Source of the DNA: Gammaproteobacteria bacterium
Lineage (GTDB): Bacteria; Pseudomonadota; Gammaproteobacteria; Pseudomonadales; Pseudohongiellaceae
Length of the DNA: 64,000 nt
Assembly (NCBI GenBank): GCA_041395725.1
Contig: JAWKZW010000001.1
Location: forward strand, 744,001-808,000
Reading direction: 5' to 3'
A model generated the notes under the pieces. It was not told the DNA's origin. It worked only from the letters and a program-made list of their open reading frames with translations, and did not search any database. Shown in pieces: positions 27,534-37,228 of this stretch (its first letter is position 1; every line of letters begins with the position of its first letter). A program made the translations under genes and the position numbers.

Positions 27534-29750
27534 ATGAAACTATCAAGACGAAGCTTTCTCCTGAGCACAGCCACGGTGGGCGGCGGACTGCTGATCGGTT
27601 ATGCCGCCACCCGGCCCAGCAGACACCGGCTGGCTAACGACACGTTGGCCCAGGAGGGTCAACACTACCTCACTACCTGGTTACGCATCGACCCTGACAA
27701 CCGCATTACTGTCTATGTGCCTCACTCAGAAATGGGTCAGGGCGTACACACCTCTCTGGCTATGATGGCGGCCGATGAGCTGGATGCTGACTGGGAACTG
27801 GTGAGCCCGGAACAGGCACCGGCAACCGATCTGTTCGCCAACGGCGACCTGATTACAGGATTTGCCAGTGAATTCGGTGTACCGGCATTTCTGGAACCCA
27901 TTCTGGCGGCCAGTTCCGTGAAGATCTCCCAGCTGGTCAATCTTCAGACCACGGGCGGCAGCGCCTCGGTGCGTTTTACCGGCGAACACGGCATGCGGAA
28001 ATCCGGTGCGGCAGCCCGCGAAATGCTGATAGCCTGCGCAGCCGAACGCTGGGGTGTTCCCGCCGGGGAATGCCATACGCAATTGTCTCACGTGCACCAT
28101 AACGCCACCGGTCGATCATTGACCTATGGCGAACTGGCGGCGGCCGCTGCCCTGCTCGAACCACCCGGGAATCCACGTCTCAAGCAGCCCGCCGAGTTCA
28201 CCATCATGGGCAAAGCGCTATCCCGTGCAGACATACCTCCCAAGGTGAATGGATCGGCCCTGTACGGCATTGATGCTTACAGTGACGACATGCTGTTTGC
28301 GGCCATAAGAATTTCTCCGGTATTTGGCGCCAGGCTGGTCTCCGTCGATGCCAGCGAAGCGCTGGCTCGCCGCGGAGTCAAACGGGTAATCGAACTGGAG
28401 GATTCGGTCGCCGTGGTAGCCGATAATTACTGGCGCGCCAGGGAGGCGCTGAAGCTGGTTAAGGCCCGGTTTGAGCAGACTGAAAACGACAATGTCAGCA
28501 GCGCCGACATCTTCGCCCAGTTTGATCGGGACCTGACGGCCAATGAGGGGAAAGAAGACCTGGAGATTGGAGATACTCCAACCGCCATGGCCCAGGCTGC
28601 TGATGTTATCGAAGCCAGTTACAAGGTTCCTTTTCTGGCCCATGCCCCCATGGAACCCATGAACTGCACGGTACATTTCCATGACGGAAAAGCCGATGTC
28701 TGGACCAGCACCCAGGACAATCTCGGCGTAAGGGGGCGGGTCGCCTCCGTTGGCGGCCTGAATGAAAATGACGTGACAATGCACCCGGTTTATCTCGGCG
28801 GCGGCTTTGGCCGACGCCTGCCATTCAACTGGAACATGATAGACCACGCCACGCTGATCGCCAGAGAATTCGATGTCCCGGTCAAGACTGTGTTCAGCCG
28901 TGAAGATGATATGCAGCAGGACTACTACCGACCGGCGGTAGCCAGTAGTTTCCGGGCCGCTTTCGATGCCGCGGGCAATGTCACAGCCTGGGAGAATCGC
29001 TTTACCGGTCCGATCCAGACTCCTGGCGCCGCACATATCCCCTATGGGATAGGCAACCAGTCGATTCGCGTGGTGGAGAGTGAAACCCATGTACCCATCG
29101 CAGCCTGGCGAAGTGTAGACCACTCACAGCAGACTTTTTTCACCGAGTCATTCATCGACGAAGTGGCGCACAGGACGGGGCAGAACCCCTTTCAGTTCAG
29201 GCTGGCGCTGTTAGCCGAACATCCTCGACACCGACGTGTACTGGAAGTCGCTGCCCAGGCCGCAGGGTATGGTCAGAATCTCCCTGACGGCCATGCCATG
29301 GGAATCGCCGTACAGGAAAGCTTTGGCAGCATCGCCGCCGAGGTGGCGGAGGTTTCCATCGGCCGCAACGGGCAACCCATAGTCCATAAAGTCACCTGCG
29401 CCATTGACTGTGGTCGAACGATCAACCCAGATACGGCTGAGCAGCAGGTTGAGAGTGGCATACTCTATGGTCTCTCGGCGGCACTTTACGGGGAAATCAC
29501 TATTGAAGAAGGGCGGGTCACACAGGGAAATTTTCCCGACTACAACTCCGTCCGCATGGCGCAGACACCGGAAATCGAAGTCCATTTTGTCGAATCGGGT
29601 GAAGCCGTGGGCGGCCTGGGCGAGCCGGCAACACCGCCAATCTCGGCAGCAGTTGCAAACGCGATCTACGTTCTTACAGGTCAGCGAGTGCGGGAATTAC
29701 CGTTCAAAAACCATAATCTGTCGCGATCAACTCCGGTTGCCCGCAGGTGA
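27534..29750 (+). CDS. Molybdopterin-binding large subunit (IorB-like), Tat-exported
   Basis: A 738-residue aldehyde oxidase/xanthine dehydrogenase-like catalytic subunit. The N-terminus KLSRRSFLL is a twin-arginine signal, so the folded cofactor-loaded complex is exported to the periplasm. Visible are VPHSEMGQG, the GGGFGRR cofactor loop and, near the C-terminus, GLGEPATPPISAAVANAI with the catalytic Glu. The second of two adjacent ATGs is six bases from AGGAG and is preferred. Substrate is unknown: IorB homologues act on N-heterocycles or aldehydes. No maturation factor (XdhC) or cytochrome partner lies beside it. Confidence 0.92.
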   Translation: MKLSRRSFLLSTATVGGGLLIGYAATRPSRHRLANDTLAQEGQHYLTTWLRIDPDNRITVYVPHSEMGQGVHTSLAMMAADELDADWELVSPEQAPATDLFANGDLITGFASEFGVPAFLEPILAASSVKISQLVNLQTTGGSASVRFTGEHGMRKSGAAAREMLIACAAERWGVPAGECHTQLSHVHHNATGRSLTYGELAAAAALLEPPGNPRLKQPAEFTIMGKALSRADIPPKVNGSALYGIDAYSDDMLFAAIRISPVFGARLVSVDASEALARRGVKRVIELEDSVAVVADNYWRAREALKLVKARFEQTENDNVSSADIFAQFDRDLTANEGKEDLEIGDTPTAMAQAADVIEASYKVPFLAHAPMEPMNCTVHFHDGKADVWTSTQDNLGVRGRVASVGGLNENDVTMHPVYLGGGFGRRLPFNWNMIDHATLIAREFDVPVKTVFSREDDMQQDYYRPAVASSFRAAFDAAGNVTAWENRFTGPIQTPGAAHIPYGIGNQSIRVVESETHVPIAAWRSVDHSQQTFFTESFIDEVAHRTGQNPFQFRLALLAEHPRHRRVLEVAAQAAGYGQNLPDGHAMGIAVQESFGSIAAEVAEVSIGRNGQPIVHKVTCAIDCGRTINPDTAEQQVESGILYGLSAALYGEITIEEGRVTQGNFPDYNSVRMAQTPEIEVHFVESGEAVGGLGEPATPPISAAVANAIYVLTGQRVRELPFKNHNLSRSTPVARR

Positions 29751-29765
29751 TAGTAGTCATTATCG

Positions 29766-31307
29766 ATGTTTGAAGTTGCGGAAGTTGGCCGGCGCCTGAG
29801 TAAAAACGACTACAAGGAGCTTGAACCGCAGCTTCACTACCAGCTGCTGACACTGCAGCAGCAGTTGCGAAAAAGCAACAGCTCTCTGATCATAATTGTG
29901 TCGGGAGTCGAAGGCGCTGGCAAAGGGGCCGTGGTTGACAAACTCAACCACTGGTTCGACTCGCGTGACGTTCGAACCCATGCCTTCTGGGACGAGTCTG
30001 ACGAGGAACGGGAAAGGCCCCCTTTCTGGCGCTACTGGCGAAGCCTGCCCGCCAGAGGCACCGTCAGCGTCATGTTTACCTCCTGGTACAGCACCCCCAT
30101 TCTCCACAAGGTATTTGAAAAAATAGACGACAGTGAATTCGAATCAGAATTACAGCGGGTAGAAGACCTGGAGCGCATGCTGGTTCGGGACGGTACCATC
30201 ATAGTCAAACTGTGGTATCACCTTTCCAAAATAGAGCAGGCAAAAAGACAGGCCGAAGACGCACCGATCACGCAATATAAGAAAACCCCTTTCGTAGACC
30301 AGTATGTCCGCCTTTACGATCAGTTCACCCATGTTTCGGAACGGGCGATCCGCCTGACGGACACCGGATTTGCTCCCTGGCACATCATTGAGGCAACTGA
30401 CGGCTACTACCGGAATGTAACTACCGCGCAGATTCTTGCCGCGACCCTGCAACAACGCCTTGCCAGTGCATCGCCCCCCCCTAATGACGACTCATCCGAC
30501 AGCTTTGCCAGTCCGGCGAGCTTCGGCAACGGCCAGGACGCTGCGCTGACAGTGCTGGATGCACTGGACATGAACCAGGTTCTGCCGGCAGCTGAATACG
30601 ACACACAGCTCAAGGCAGCGCAACTGCGACTTCATGAACTGGCCTGGGCCATGCATCGGCAGGAGAAAAATGCCGTCATCGTGCTGGAGGGCTGGGATGC
30701 CGCCGGTAAAGGAAGCGCCATACGGCGCTTGACAGCAGCAGTCGACGCGCGACTCTATCGGGTGATCCCGATCGGGACACCCACCGACGAAGAATTGGCT
30801 CACCACTACCTGTGGCGCTTCTGGAGACATGTACCCAGAGCAGGATTCATGACTATTTATGACCGCTCCTGGTATGGCCGGGTACTGGTAGAGCGCGTAG
30901 AAAAGCTGGCCAGCCATGACCAGTGGTTGCGGTCCTACCAGGAAATCAACAACTTCGAAGAACACCTGCTCGATCACAACACCGCGGTGATCAAATTCTG
31001 GATCCACATCAGCAAGGACGAGCAGGAACGCAGATTCAAGGCCCGTGAAACGGACCCTCTCAAGGGCTACAAGATCACCGACGAAGACTGGCGAAATCGT
31101 GACAAATGGGAGCAGTACAAGCAGGCGGTCAACGATATGGTGGCCCATACCAGTACCGAGCAGGCCCCCTGGGTACTGGTTCCCGGCAACAACAAGAAAT
31201 ACGCCAGGGTGACTGTCATCAACACCGTGTGCCGACGACTGGAGGAAATTCTTGATCCAGAACCCGGCGGGAACCTCAAAGCCACGACAGAAAAGGAAAG
31301 CCGCTGA
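29766..31307 (+). CDS. pap: Two-domain PPK2, polyphosphate:AMP phosphotransferase (class II)
   Basis: A 513-residue protein with two tandem PPK2 domains, the arrangement of polyphosphate:AMP phosphotransferase, which makes ADP from AMP and polyphosphate. Domain 1 has the degenerate P-loop GVEGAGKG (47-54) and DESDEERERPPFWRYW; domain 2 has GWDAAGKGS (about 306-314), the DRSWYGR lid motif and the WRFWRHVP helix. In two-domain PPK2s the C-terminal half is catalytic. It starts 15 bases after the molybdenum subunit and may be read from the same transcript, although functions are unrelated. Confidence 0.92.
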   Translation: MFEVAEVGRRLSKNDYKELEPQLHYQLLTLQQQLRKSNSSLIIIVSGVEGAGKGAVVDKLNHWFDSRDVRTHAFWDESDEERERPPFWRYWRSLPARGTVSVMFTSWYSTPILHKVFEKIDDSEFESELQRVEDLERMLVRDGTIIVKLWYHLSKIEQAKRQAEDAPITQYKKTPFVDQYVRLYDQFTHVSERAIRLTDTGFAPWHIIEATDGYYRNVTTAQILAATLQQRLASASPPPNDDSSDSFASPASFGNGQDAALTVLDALDMNQVLPAAEYDTQLKAAQLRLHELAWAMHRQEKNAVIVLEGWDAAGKGSAIRRLTAAVDARLYRVIPIGTPTDEELAHHYLWRFWRHVPRAGFMTIYDRSWYGRVLVERVEKLASHDQWLRSYQEINNFEEHLLDHNTAVIKFWIHISKDEQERRFKARETDPLKGYKITDEDWRNRDKWEQYKQAVNDMVAHTSTEQAPWVLVPGNNKKYARVTVINTVCRRLEEILDPEPGGNLKATTEKESR

Positions 31308-31470
31308 GCCGGAAAATTTATGACCAGCAGCGGGATAATTAAGGACACCTGCCCCGCCCTTCGGGGCGGATCCGCGGCTCTCGAGCACCGGGCAACCCCC
31401 TGGATACTGCCATTCAACCCGAGACGGGTGCCTGTCGGTAAATGACAACCTTTACCAGGGCCTGTTCGCA

Positions 31471-32571
31471 CTAATCGAGTCGTTTGCTGAAACGCCTGAT
31501 TGCCAGGCTCAGCATGACCACCATGATTCCAAGCAGGGCCAGAACTTCCGACATCATCGACTGTAAATCCGCCCCACGCAACACAATGCCCCGAATCAGC
31601 CGATTGAAATGTGTCAACGGGAGAAGCTCGGCGATGTTCTGCGCAATGTCCGGCATGCCATCAAACGGGAACATGAAACCCGACAGTAGTATGGAGGGCA
31701 GAAAGATAAAAAAGGTCATCTGCATGGCCTGAAACTGGGTGGTCGCCGAGGTGGAGATAAACAGCCCCAGGGACAGGTTGGTGGCGATAAACAGCAACGA
31801 CGCCCACAGCACGTCCAGCCTGTCCCCTCGCAATGGCACCTGGAACAGCAGCCAGCCCAGCCCCAGGATAATCACGACCTGGACCAGCCCAATAAAGACG
31901 TAAGGAGCAATTTTACCAAGCATCAGTTCAGTAGTTTTAACCGGCGTGTTGATCAACAGTTCCAGGTTACCCCGCTCCCGTTCACGTACGATGGCCACCG
32001 CCGTGAACAGCACCATGGTCATGGTGAGAATTACCCCCACCAGTCCCGGCACGATGTTGACTGCGGAACGGCGCTCGGGGTTGTAGTAATTGCGAATCTC
32101 CAGGAAATTGGCCTCGGGCTGCTTTTCGAAACGGGTATCGAAAGCCATCACGATGGATGTAAGCTGCTGACCCACCCCGAGAATTATGGGGTCAGTACCA
32201 TCTACCAGCAACTGCGCAGCCTGACGGTCTCTGCGGATGACCCGACGGTCGAAATCCTCGGGAATGTAGAGGCCAATGGCGATACGGCCGCTATCCAGCA
32301 GTGCTTCCAGCTCCTGGGGCGAATCTACCCGGTGCTGAAACCGCAGCACCTGAGAAGCGTTGATATCCGCGACCAGTTGCCTGGAAAGGTGCGTATCCGC
32401 CTCGTCAACCAACCCTGCCCGCAGATTTCGCACGTCAGTGTTGATCGCAAAGCCGAACAGGGTCAGCTGAATAAGCGGTATGCCCACTATCATTCCAAAG
32501 GTGAGCCTGTCCCTGGAGAGCTGCAGCAGCTCTTTGCGCATGATAGCGAACAGTCGAAGAAGCGAGTTCAT
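31471..32571 (-). CDS. ABC-2 type transporter permease (YbhS/YbhR-like)
   Basis: A 366-residue inner-membrane permease: one N-terminal helix (about 22-42), a large periplasmic domain (about 45-170) and five C-terminal helices, including the ABC-2 signature region around SGFMFPFDGMP. It is the last gene of a four-gene operon (regulator, HlyD, ATPase, permease) and overlaps the ATPase stop by four bases. Homologues export drugs or other hydrophobic compounds with a periplasmic adaptor. Only one permease is present, so it probably acts as a homodimer. Confidence 0.92.
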   Translation of the reverse strand: MNSLLRLFAIMRKELLQLSRDRLTFGMIVGIPLIQLTLFGFAINTDVRNLRAGLVDEADTHLSRQLVADINASQVLRFQHRVDSPQELEALLDSGRIAIGLYIPEDFDRRVIRRDRQAAQLLVDGTDPIILGVGQQLTSIVMAFDTRFEKQPEANFLEIRNYYNPERRSAVNIVPGLVGVILTMTMVLFTAVAIVRERERGNLELLINTPVKTTELMLGKIAPYVFIGLVQVVIILGLGWLLFQVPLRGDRLDVLWASLLFIATNLSLGLFISTSATTQFQAMQMTFFIFLPSILLSGFMFPFDGMPDIAQNIAELLPLTHFNRLIRGIVLRGADLQSMMSEVLALLGIMVVMLSLAIRRFSKRLD

Positions 32572-33521
32572 GCCGCTTCCTCCTCTTGTTCCCGCAGCTC
32601 GGTTACCGCCACGAAGACGTCTTCCAGACTAGGAGCAACCTGTTTCACCTGCGCCTCTATCCGCTCTTTTGCCAGTACCTGTCGTGCCAGCTCTGCAGGG
32701 TCGTCAATGTGCTTCGGGATCAACACCCTTAATCGCACTCCCAATTGCGTGACACTTGCCACCTCATCAAGATCACACATGACAGTGCGGGCGGTGTTCA
32801 CGTCATCGGCAAGAATTTCGGCCACGTTGAAACGAATCTGCTGCCCCAGGTCTCTGGGCGATCCGTCGGCCACCTTGACACCCCGGTCCAGGATCGCCAG
32901 CTGATGACAGCGCTCGGCTTCGTCCATGTAATGGGTAGACACCAGAATCGTCGTACCCTGCTCCGCCAGTTCAAATAACACCTCCCAGAAATCGCGCCGG
33001 TTCTGAGGATCCACGGCACTGGTCGGTTCATCAAGAAACAACATACTTGGTTCATGGAGAATCGCCGCGGCAAGAGCCAGCCGTTGTTTCTGTCCACCAC
33101 TGAGAGTCCCGGCGCGCTGCTTGCGCTGGTCATTCAGATCGAATTCCGACAGCAGTTGTTCCACCCTGGGCTTGCGTCGCTTGCGGGGAATGGCATAGAC
33201 CTCGGAGATGAAGCGGAGGTTTTCCTGAACGGTCAGGTCTTCGTAAAGGGAAAAACGCTGGGTCATGTAACCGATCAGCTGTTTGAGTTTTTCCGCCTGA
33301 GTACGCACGTCCAGGCCCAGCACCTCGGCCTCGCCCTGGGTCGGCGTAAGCAGTCCACAAAGCATGCGAATGGTAGTCGATTTACCGGAGCCGTTCGGGC
33401 CCAGGAACCCATAGATGGTACCCTTCGGTATTGCCAGGCTCACATTGCGCACGGCCTTGACCTGGCCAAAGCGGCGGCACAGGCCCTGCGCGGAAATGAC
33501 CAGATCCGGGTCACTCATCAT
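32568..33521 (-). CDS. ABC transporter ATP-binding protein (YbhF-like, single domain)
   Basis: About 317 residues with Walker A GPNGSGKST, Q-loop, signature LSGGQKQRLALA, Walker B MLFLDEPTSAVDP and H-loop STHYMDEAERC. The C-terminal extension (about 235-317) is typical of drug-export ATPases. The ATGATGAG start overlaps the HlyD stop; the longer upstream open frame runs inside the HlyD gene and was rejected. It powers the downstream permease. Confidence 0.94.
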   Translation of the reverse strand: MMSDPDLVISAQGLCRRFGQVKAVRNVSLAIPKGTIYGFLGPNGSGKSTTIRMLCGLLTPTQGEAEVLGLDVRTQAEKLKQLIGYMTQRFSLYEDLTVQENLRFISEVYAIPRKRRKPRVEQLLSEFDLNDQRKQRAGTLSGGQKQRLALAAAILHEPSMLFLDEPTSAVDPQNRRDFWEVLFELAEQGTTILVSTHYMDEAERCHQLAILDRGVKVADGSPRDLGQQIRFNVAEILADDVNTARTVMCDLDEVASVTQLGVRLRVLIPKHIDDPAELARQVLAKERIEAQVKQVAPSLEDVFVAVTELREQEEEAA

Positions 33522-34479
33522 CGGGTACCGGCATGTCAGCGAAGAAGGCTTCCAGCGGTACGCCGTCCGGCAGGCGTTCGGCCAGTTCCGGCAGGCTGAT
33601 TTCGGCAACGTAGGTAAGTCGACTACGATCTTTTTCGGTCAGCGCAAAGTAGGGTGTAAAGCTGGCCTCGTTGGCGATTCGACGCACCGTGCCGTTCAAT
33701 ACATCACTTAAACCGTCGACTCGCACTTTTACGGGATCACCTGGCGCCACTGCGACCCGGTAGGTCTCCGGTACGTAGACGCGGGCATGGGGCTGATCGC
33801 CTGACAGGAGGACGGCGATCACCGCGCCGGCAGGAGGCCTCTCGCCAACTTCAAACGGCAGGGCGTCTACGAAGGCCGGCACCGGAGCCCTGTGAGTCAG
33901 GCGTTGCTGCTCAATCTGCAGTTGCTGCCATTGTGCCTGGGCCTGCTGCAGGCTGTAGCGGGTCTGCTGAATTTGCTCGGGACGGGTGCCGGCCTCGAGC
34001 TCCTGAAGCTGGGCGCTGGATACTTTGAGACTGGCCTCGGCAGCGTCCATAAAGCGTTTCGCCAGATCGAGACTCTCGACGGATGTCAGGTTACGCTGTC
34101 TCAGCTCTGTCAGCCGTTGCAATTCATTGCTACGGAACGCAAGTTCGATCTGGCGCTCTTCGACCTGGGCGCGAGCCGCCATGATTGTCTCCACCCGCGG
34201 CCCCTGCTGCTGCTCCTCAAGCAGGGCCTCGATTCGACTCCTGTTAGCCTCGGCCTCTGCCAGCCGGGCGCGGATACGTTCATCGTCCTGGACTATCAGG
34301 CTCTGACCTGTCATTACCCTATCGCCTTCCGTAACCTGAATCGCAACGATGGTTTCCGAGGACTCAGCGGTGATTTCAATCCGATCGGATACCAGTTGCC
34401 CAACGGCCCCGCTTGGCTGCTGCTCACACGCCGCGAAAACAAGCAGCAGGACTGCTGGCAGGAAACGTAATTTTTTCAT
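33511..34479 (-). CDS. HlyD-family periplasmic adaptor (membrane fusion protein)
   Basis: A 322-residue adaptor with lipobox FAAC (Cys 18), a biotinyl-lipoyl-like segment (EGDRVMTGQSLIVQDDERI), a long Gln/Glu/Ala-rich coiled coil (about 70-200) and a beta-barrel domain. It should bridge the inner-membrane permease and an outer-membrane channel. The start overlaps the TetR stop by one base (TGATG), showing translational coupling. The layout parallels E. coli cecR-ybhG-ybhF-ybhS. Confidence 0.9.
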   Translation of the reverse strand: MKKLRFLPAVLLLVFAACEQQPSGAVGQLVSDRIEITAESSETIVAIQVTEGDRVMTGQSLIVQDDERIRARLAEAEANRSRIEALLEEQQQGPRVETIMAARAQVEERQIELAFRSNELQRLTELRQRNLTSVESLDLAKRFMDAAEASLKVSSAQLQELEAGTRPEQIQQTRYSLQQAQAQWQQLQIEQQRLTHRAPVPAFVDALPFEVGERPPAGAVIAVLLSGDQPHARVYVPETYRVAVAPGDPVKVRVDGLSDVLNGTVRRIANEASFTPYFALTEKDRSRLTYVAEISLPELAERLPDGVPLEAFFADMPVPDDE

Positions 34480-35282
34480 CAGGTTTTCTCCTGTCGCAGG
34501 ACGCCCTGCTCGAACAGTTCTCCAGTATGGGTTATCAGCTGTGCCATAAATTCGCGACTCTCCTCTCCCTCGCCAAGCAGGTTATTGTCGAGCAGCTGAC
34601 CGGCGATCGGCCTGGTCAGAAAAGGAAAGACCATCATCCCCATCAGTGACCAGGTGGCGAACTCCGGTCGCAGATCGGCCCGGTAGTGACCGCGGTCGAT
34701 CTCGCTGCCGACCGCGCGGATCAGCTGCCGGGCGAAAGTGGCGCTGAACTTTTCAATTATCGACTGACGGATGTCTTTCTCACCAAAAAGCACTTCCCGG
34801 ATGATGAAATTGGGCCACCATGGATTACTGGCCAGAAATGCCATGTACGCGCCGATGAAATCTCTCACCGAATCGTGGTGCTGAGCGTTCAGCTCGTTGA
34901 GGGGTTGTTCCAGGGTCCTGAATACTTCATCCACCATGGCCAGGTACAGGCCCTTTTTGCCACCGAAATAGTAGTTGATCATGGCACCGTTCACGCCCGC
35001 CAAAGCGGCAATCTGTCGCACCGAAACCGCCTTGAACTCGTAGTTGAGAAACAGTTTACGCGCCGCCGTCAGCAGTAAGTTTTTAACCTGATCACCATCC
35101 CGGGCCGGCGGTCTGCCGAGGGCACGTTCCTGTCCACCCCCATTACCAGCCGACTCGCTGGTCCTTCCCTGGGCGGCCGCGGGTCGGGCTGAGGCCTGAT
35201 CACTGATCCCTGCTGCAGGCGTTGCACGTCGCTTGCGCGCCTTCCCGGCCCGGCCTGCCTGCTCTGAGTTCGCTGCTTTCAC
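34479..35282 (-). CDS. TetR/AcrR-family regulator with long basic N-terminal tail (CecR-like)
   Basis: A 267-residue regulator. The HTH (about 70-115) contains AARKLFLNYEFKAVSVRQIAALAGVNGAMINYYFGGKKGLY; the C-terminal ligand domain resembles YbiH/CecR. About 65 residues rich in Ala, Gly, Arg and Lys precede the HTH, which is unusual; the true start could lie inside this segment, but no ATG is available before the HTH and the GTG is the only clear candidate. It is the first gene of the efflux operon and probably represses it. Confidence 0.85.
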   Translation of the reverse strand: MKAANSEQAGRAGKARKRRATPAAGISDQASARPAAAQGRTSESAGNGGGQERALGRPPARDGDQVKNLLLTAARKLFLNYEFKAVSVRQIAALAGVNGAMINYYFGGKKGLYLAMVDEVFRTLEQPLNELNAQHHDSVRDFIGAYMAFLASNPWWPNFIIREVLFGEKDIRQSIIEKFSATFARQLIRAVGSEIDRGHYRADLRPEFATWSLMGMMVFPFLTRPIAGQLLDNNLLGEGEESREFMAQLITHTGELFEQGVLRQEKT

Positions 35283-35752
35283 TGCTTTGCTCGCTTTAAC
35301 TGCCTGCTGATTTATCCGATCCGGTTAAGTAGGTACTTGTTCTGCCTGCTAAACCCGGGTTGAGTTGAACGGGTCAACGGGGTCGCGCCGTTTAAAAAAA
35401 TTCGGATCACGCCCGCGAAGAAACCGCTAACGAGCCTCTGATTGATAACCACAATGCTCTGGCCTCCAGACGAGTTGGCTGGCAGGGCGCATTGCCGCCG
35501 GCAGGTGTCGGCCTGTCAAGGCGGTGCAACGAAGCCGGCGGGCCTGTCTTAATGCCCCTCCGGACGGGGACTGTGGCAATTAGCCAGAGGCTCCCTAAGT
35601 AGAGAGGCTGGAATCCAATAATTAATTAAATGCTTAATTAATTATTGTCAAAAATCTCTTCCGGTCAAGCAGTTTTACATTCTGTGCAGAATCGGCGCTC
35701 TACGGGAAACTGACCAGGGGGTCTATTTCCCGTTGGCAGGCCACTGTTCCCG
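35283..35752. other. Intergenic region with GC-rich repeat-like sequence
   Basis: About 470 bases with no credible gene. It contains a CCTCTGATTGATAACC motif (35435-35451), a GC-rich inverted segment described separately, and an AT-rich TAATTAATTAAATGCTTAATTAATTA stretch in two blocks (about 35618-35645) that could be a promoter or protein-binding site. Confidence 0.55.
35455..35593. repeat. GC-rich intergenic repeat-like element, copy 1
   Basis: Flanked by TCTGGCCTCCAGA and by TAGCCAGAGG in inverted orientation, with internal GTCGGCCTGTCAAGGCG. The segment near 62690 has the same ordered landmarks (CTGGCC-CCAG, GTCGGCCTGTCA-GGCG, CCCC-CCGG), so the two look like diverged copies of one element. 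Confidence 0.4.
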
Positions 35753-36484
35753 TCAGTCGGCCCGAAGCGGCAGCAGAGGCTGGCTGCCCGGCTGACGCTG
35801 GACGTCAAATGCCTTCAGAGTCATGGCCACAAAATTGTAGTAGCCGATGAGCCCGGTCAGATCCATTACCCCTTCCGGCCCCAGCAATTCGATCGCCGTG
35901 CTGAAAGTGGCCTGGCTTACTTTGGGCTCACTGACCACTTCGCGGGTGAATTGAATGATCAATTTTTCCACCTCGCCCATACCCGCAATGCCCTCTGCCT
36001 CGTCCATTGGTCGCCGGTACTTGACGAAATCCATGATTTCTTCTTCAAGACCCGCTGTTCTGGCCAGGGGTTCATGGGCCGAGTATTCATACTGATTGCT
36101 GATTTCCCTCGCGGTCGCGATAATTGTCAACTCCGTAAGCCGTTGATCCTTCGCTGTGCCATAGCGCACTCTCTGACGAAGCTGCCAAGCCCCCTGTGCC
36201 AGCTCCGGGCTGTACATCCACATCCCTAAAGGGCCTCTGAGCCCGTTTTCGTAGCCGCCGCCCGGTGCGGTCAACAGGTCGTAGACTCGCAGCGCCTCAC
36301 CCTGGAGCTGAGATCGCTGAACTGCCGGCAGACGCGCCCAGGAATCACGAAAGATATCCTCAGGAATATCAGCGTCCGCTACCGGTGGCAGCATTTCAAG
36401 GTTTCGAAACGGATCCTGTTGCGCATGGCTCCAGCCGCTGATCAGCAACCCCAGAGTTATCACAATTGCCATGGTGCTCTTCAT
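35753..36484 (-). CDS. Exported carboxymuconolactone decarboxylase-like (AhpD-like) protein
   Basis: A 243-residue protein with a signal peptide ending near SHAQ (about 21). The CMD/AhpD fold is shown by LTELTIIATAREISNQYEYSAHEPLA, where the helix bearing the catalytic CxxC of AhpD is occupied by Tyr-Ser-Ala-His, so a thiol peroxidase role is unlikely. A second helix set, LIIQFTREVV and LTGLIGYYNFVAMTL, completes the domain. Export of a CMD protein is uncommon but recurrent in marine gammaproteobacteria. It is divergent from the NnrU gene. Confidence 0.82.
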   Translation of the reverse strand: MKSTMAIVITLGLLISGWSHAQQDPFRNLEMLPPVADADIPEDIFRDSWARLPAVQRSQLQGEALRVYDLLTAPGGGYENGLRGPLGMWMYSPELAQGAWQLRQRVRYGTAKDQRLTELTIIATAREISNQYEYSAHEPLARTAGLEEEIMDFVKYRRPMDEAEGIAGMGEVEKLIIQFTREVVSEPKVSQATFSTAIELLGPEGVMDLTGLIGYYNFVAMTLKAFDVQRQPGSQPLLPLRAD

Positions 36485-36670
36485 GCTCGGCCCCTCATTC
36501 TTCAGTCGTTAGGTGGTTTTCAGGTGGTGGTTTTTCGCGTGTCGCTCCAGTGGGCGCCTGTTGCTCAATCTTTCGGCTCCGCCCCGCCCAGCCCTGGCAA
36601 CATACCATATCGACCTGGCTCCATGCTAAACTGCGCGCCGATCAAAGTTAACCTGCAACCCGGGCCTGGT

Positions 36671-37228
36671 ATGTACCTGTTAATAATGGGATTAGCGCTG
36701 TTTCTCGGTGTGCACCTGCTGCGTGAACTGCGACTCCGCGAGAACGCTATCGCCAGACTGGGCGACAATACCTACAAGGCACTTTTCTCTCTTGTCGCGC
36801 TGGCCGGGCTGGCACTGATAGTCTGGGGAAAATCCACCTCGTCTTTTCTGATGATTTACGAACCCCGCTACGAACTGCGCGGGTTTTCCCACTTTGCCAT
36901 GTTACCGGCCTCCATTCTGCTGGTGGCGGGCAACCTGCCGGTTTCTCACTTGCGTCACGCGACCCGCCATCCTATGCTGCTTGGCACCGCGGTCTGGGGG
37001 GCTGCGCACCTGTGGGCCAACGGTGACCTCGCCTCGCTGCTGTTATTTGGCTCTTTTACTTGCTGGGCGCTGCTGAAGTTTGTTTCACTTACGATCTCCC
37101 AGCCTCCATCGGCCCGGCAACCTTCTTTGTGGTGGGATTTTCTGGCGGTGGTCGTCGGGTTCATACTCTATGGTCTGGTAACGGTTTTTCACGGCCAGCT
37201 TTTCGGAATAGGACTGACTTTTGAATAA
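36671..37228 (+). CDS. NnrU family membrane protein
   Basis: About 185 residues with five to six membrane helices. The N-terminal GLALFLGVHLL and RHPMLLGTAVWGAAHLWANGD segments match the NnrU family, known from nitrite/nitric oxide respiration loci and related to isoprenoid Z-isomerases (Z-ISO). The ATG at 36671 yields the family N-terminus; an in-frame ATG at 36623 adds 16 poorly conserved residues. No denitrification genes lie nearby, so the role is open. Confidence 0.85.
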   Translation: MYLLIMGLALFLGVHLLRELRLRENAIARLGDNTYKALFSLVALAGLALIVWGKSTSSFLMIYEPRYELRGFSHFAMLPASILLVAGNLPVSHLRHATRHPMLLGTAVWGAAHLWANGDLASLLLFGSFTCWALLKFVSLTISQPPSARQPSLWWDFLAVVVGFILYGLVTVFHGQLFGIGLTFE

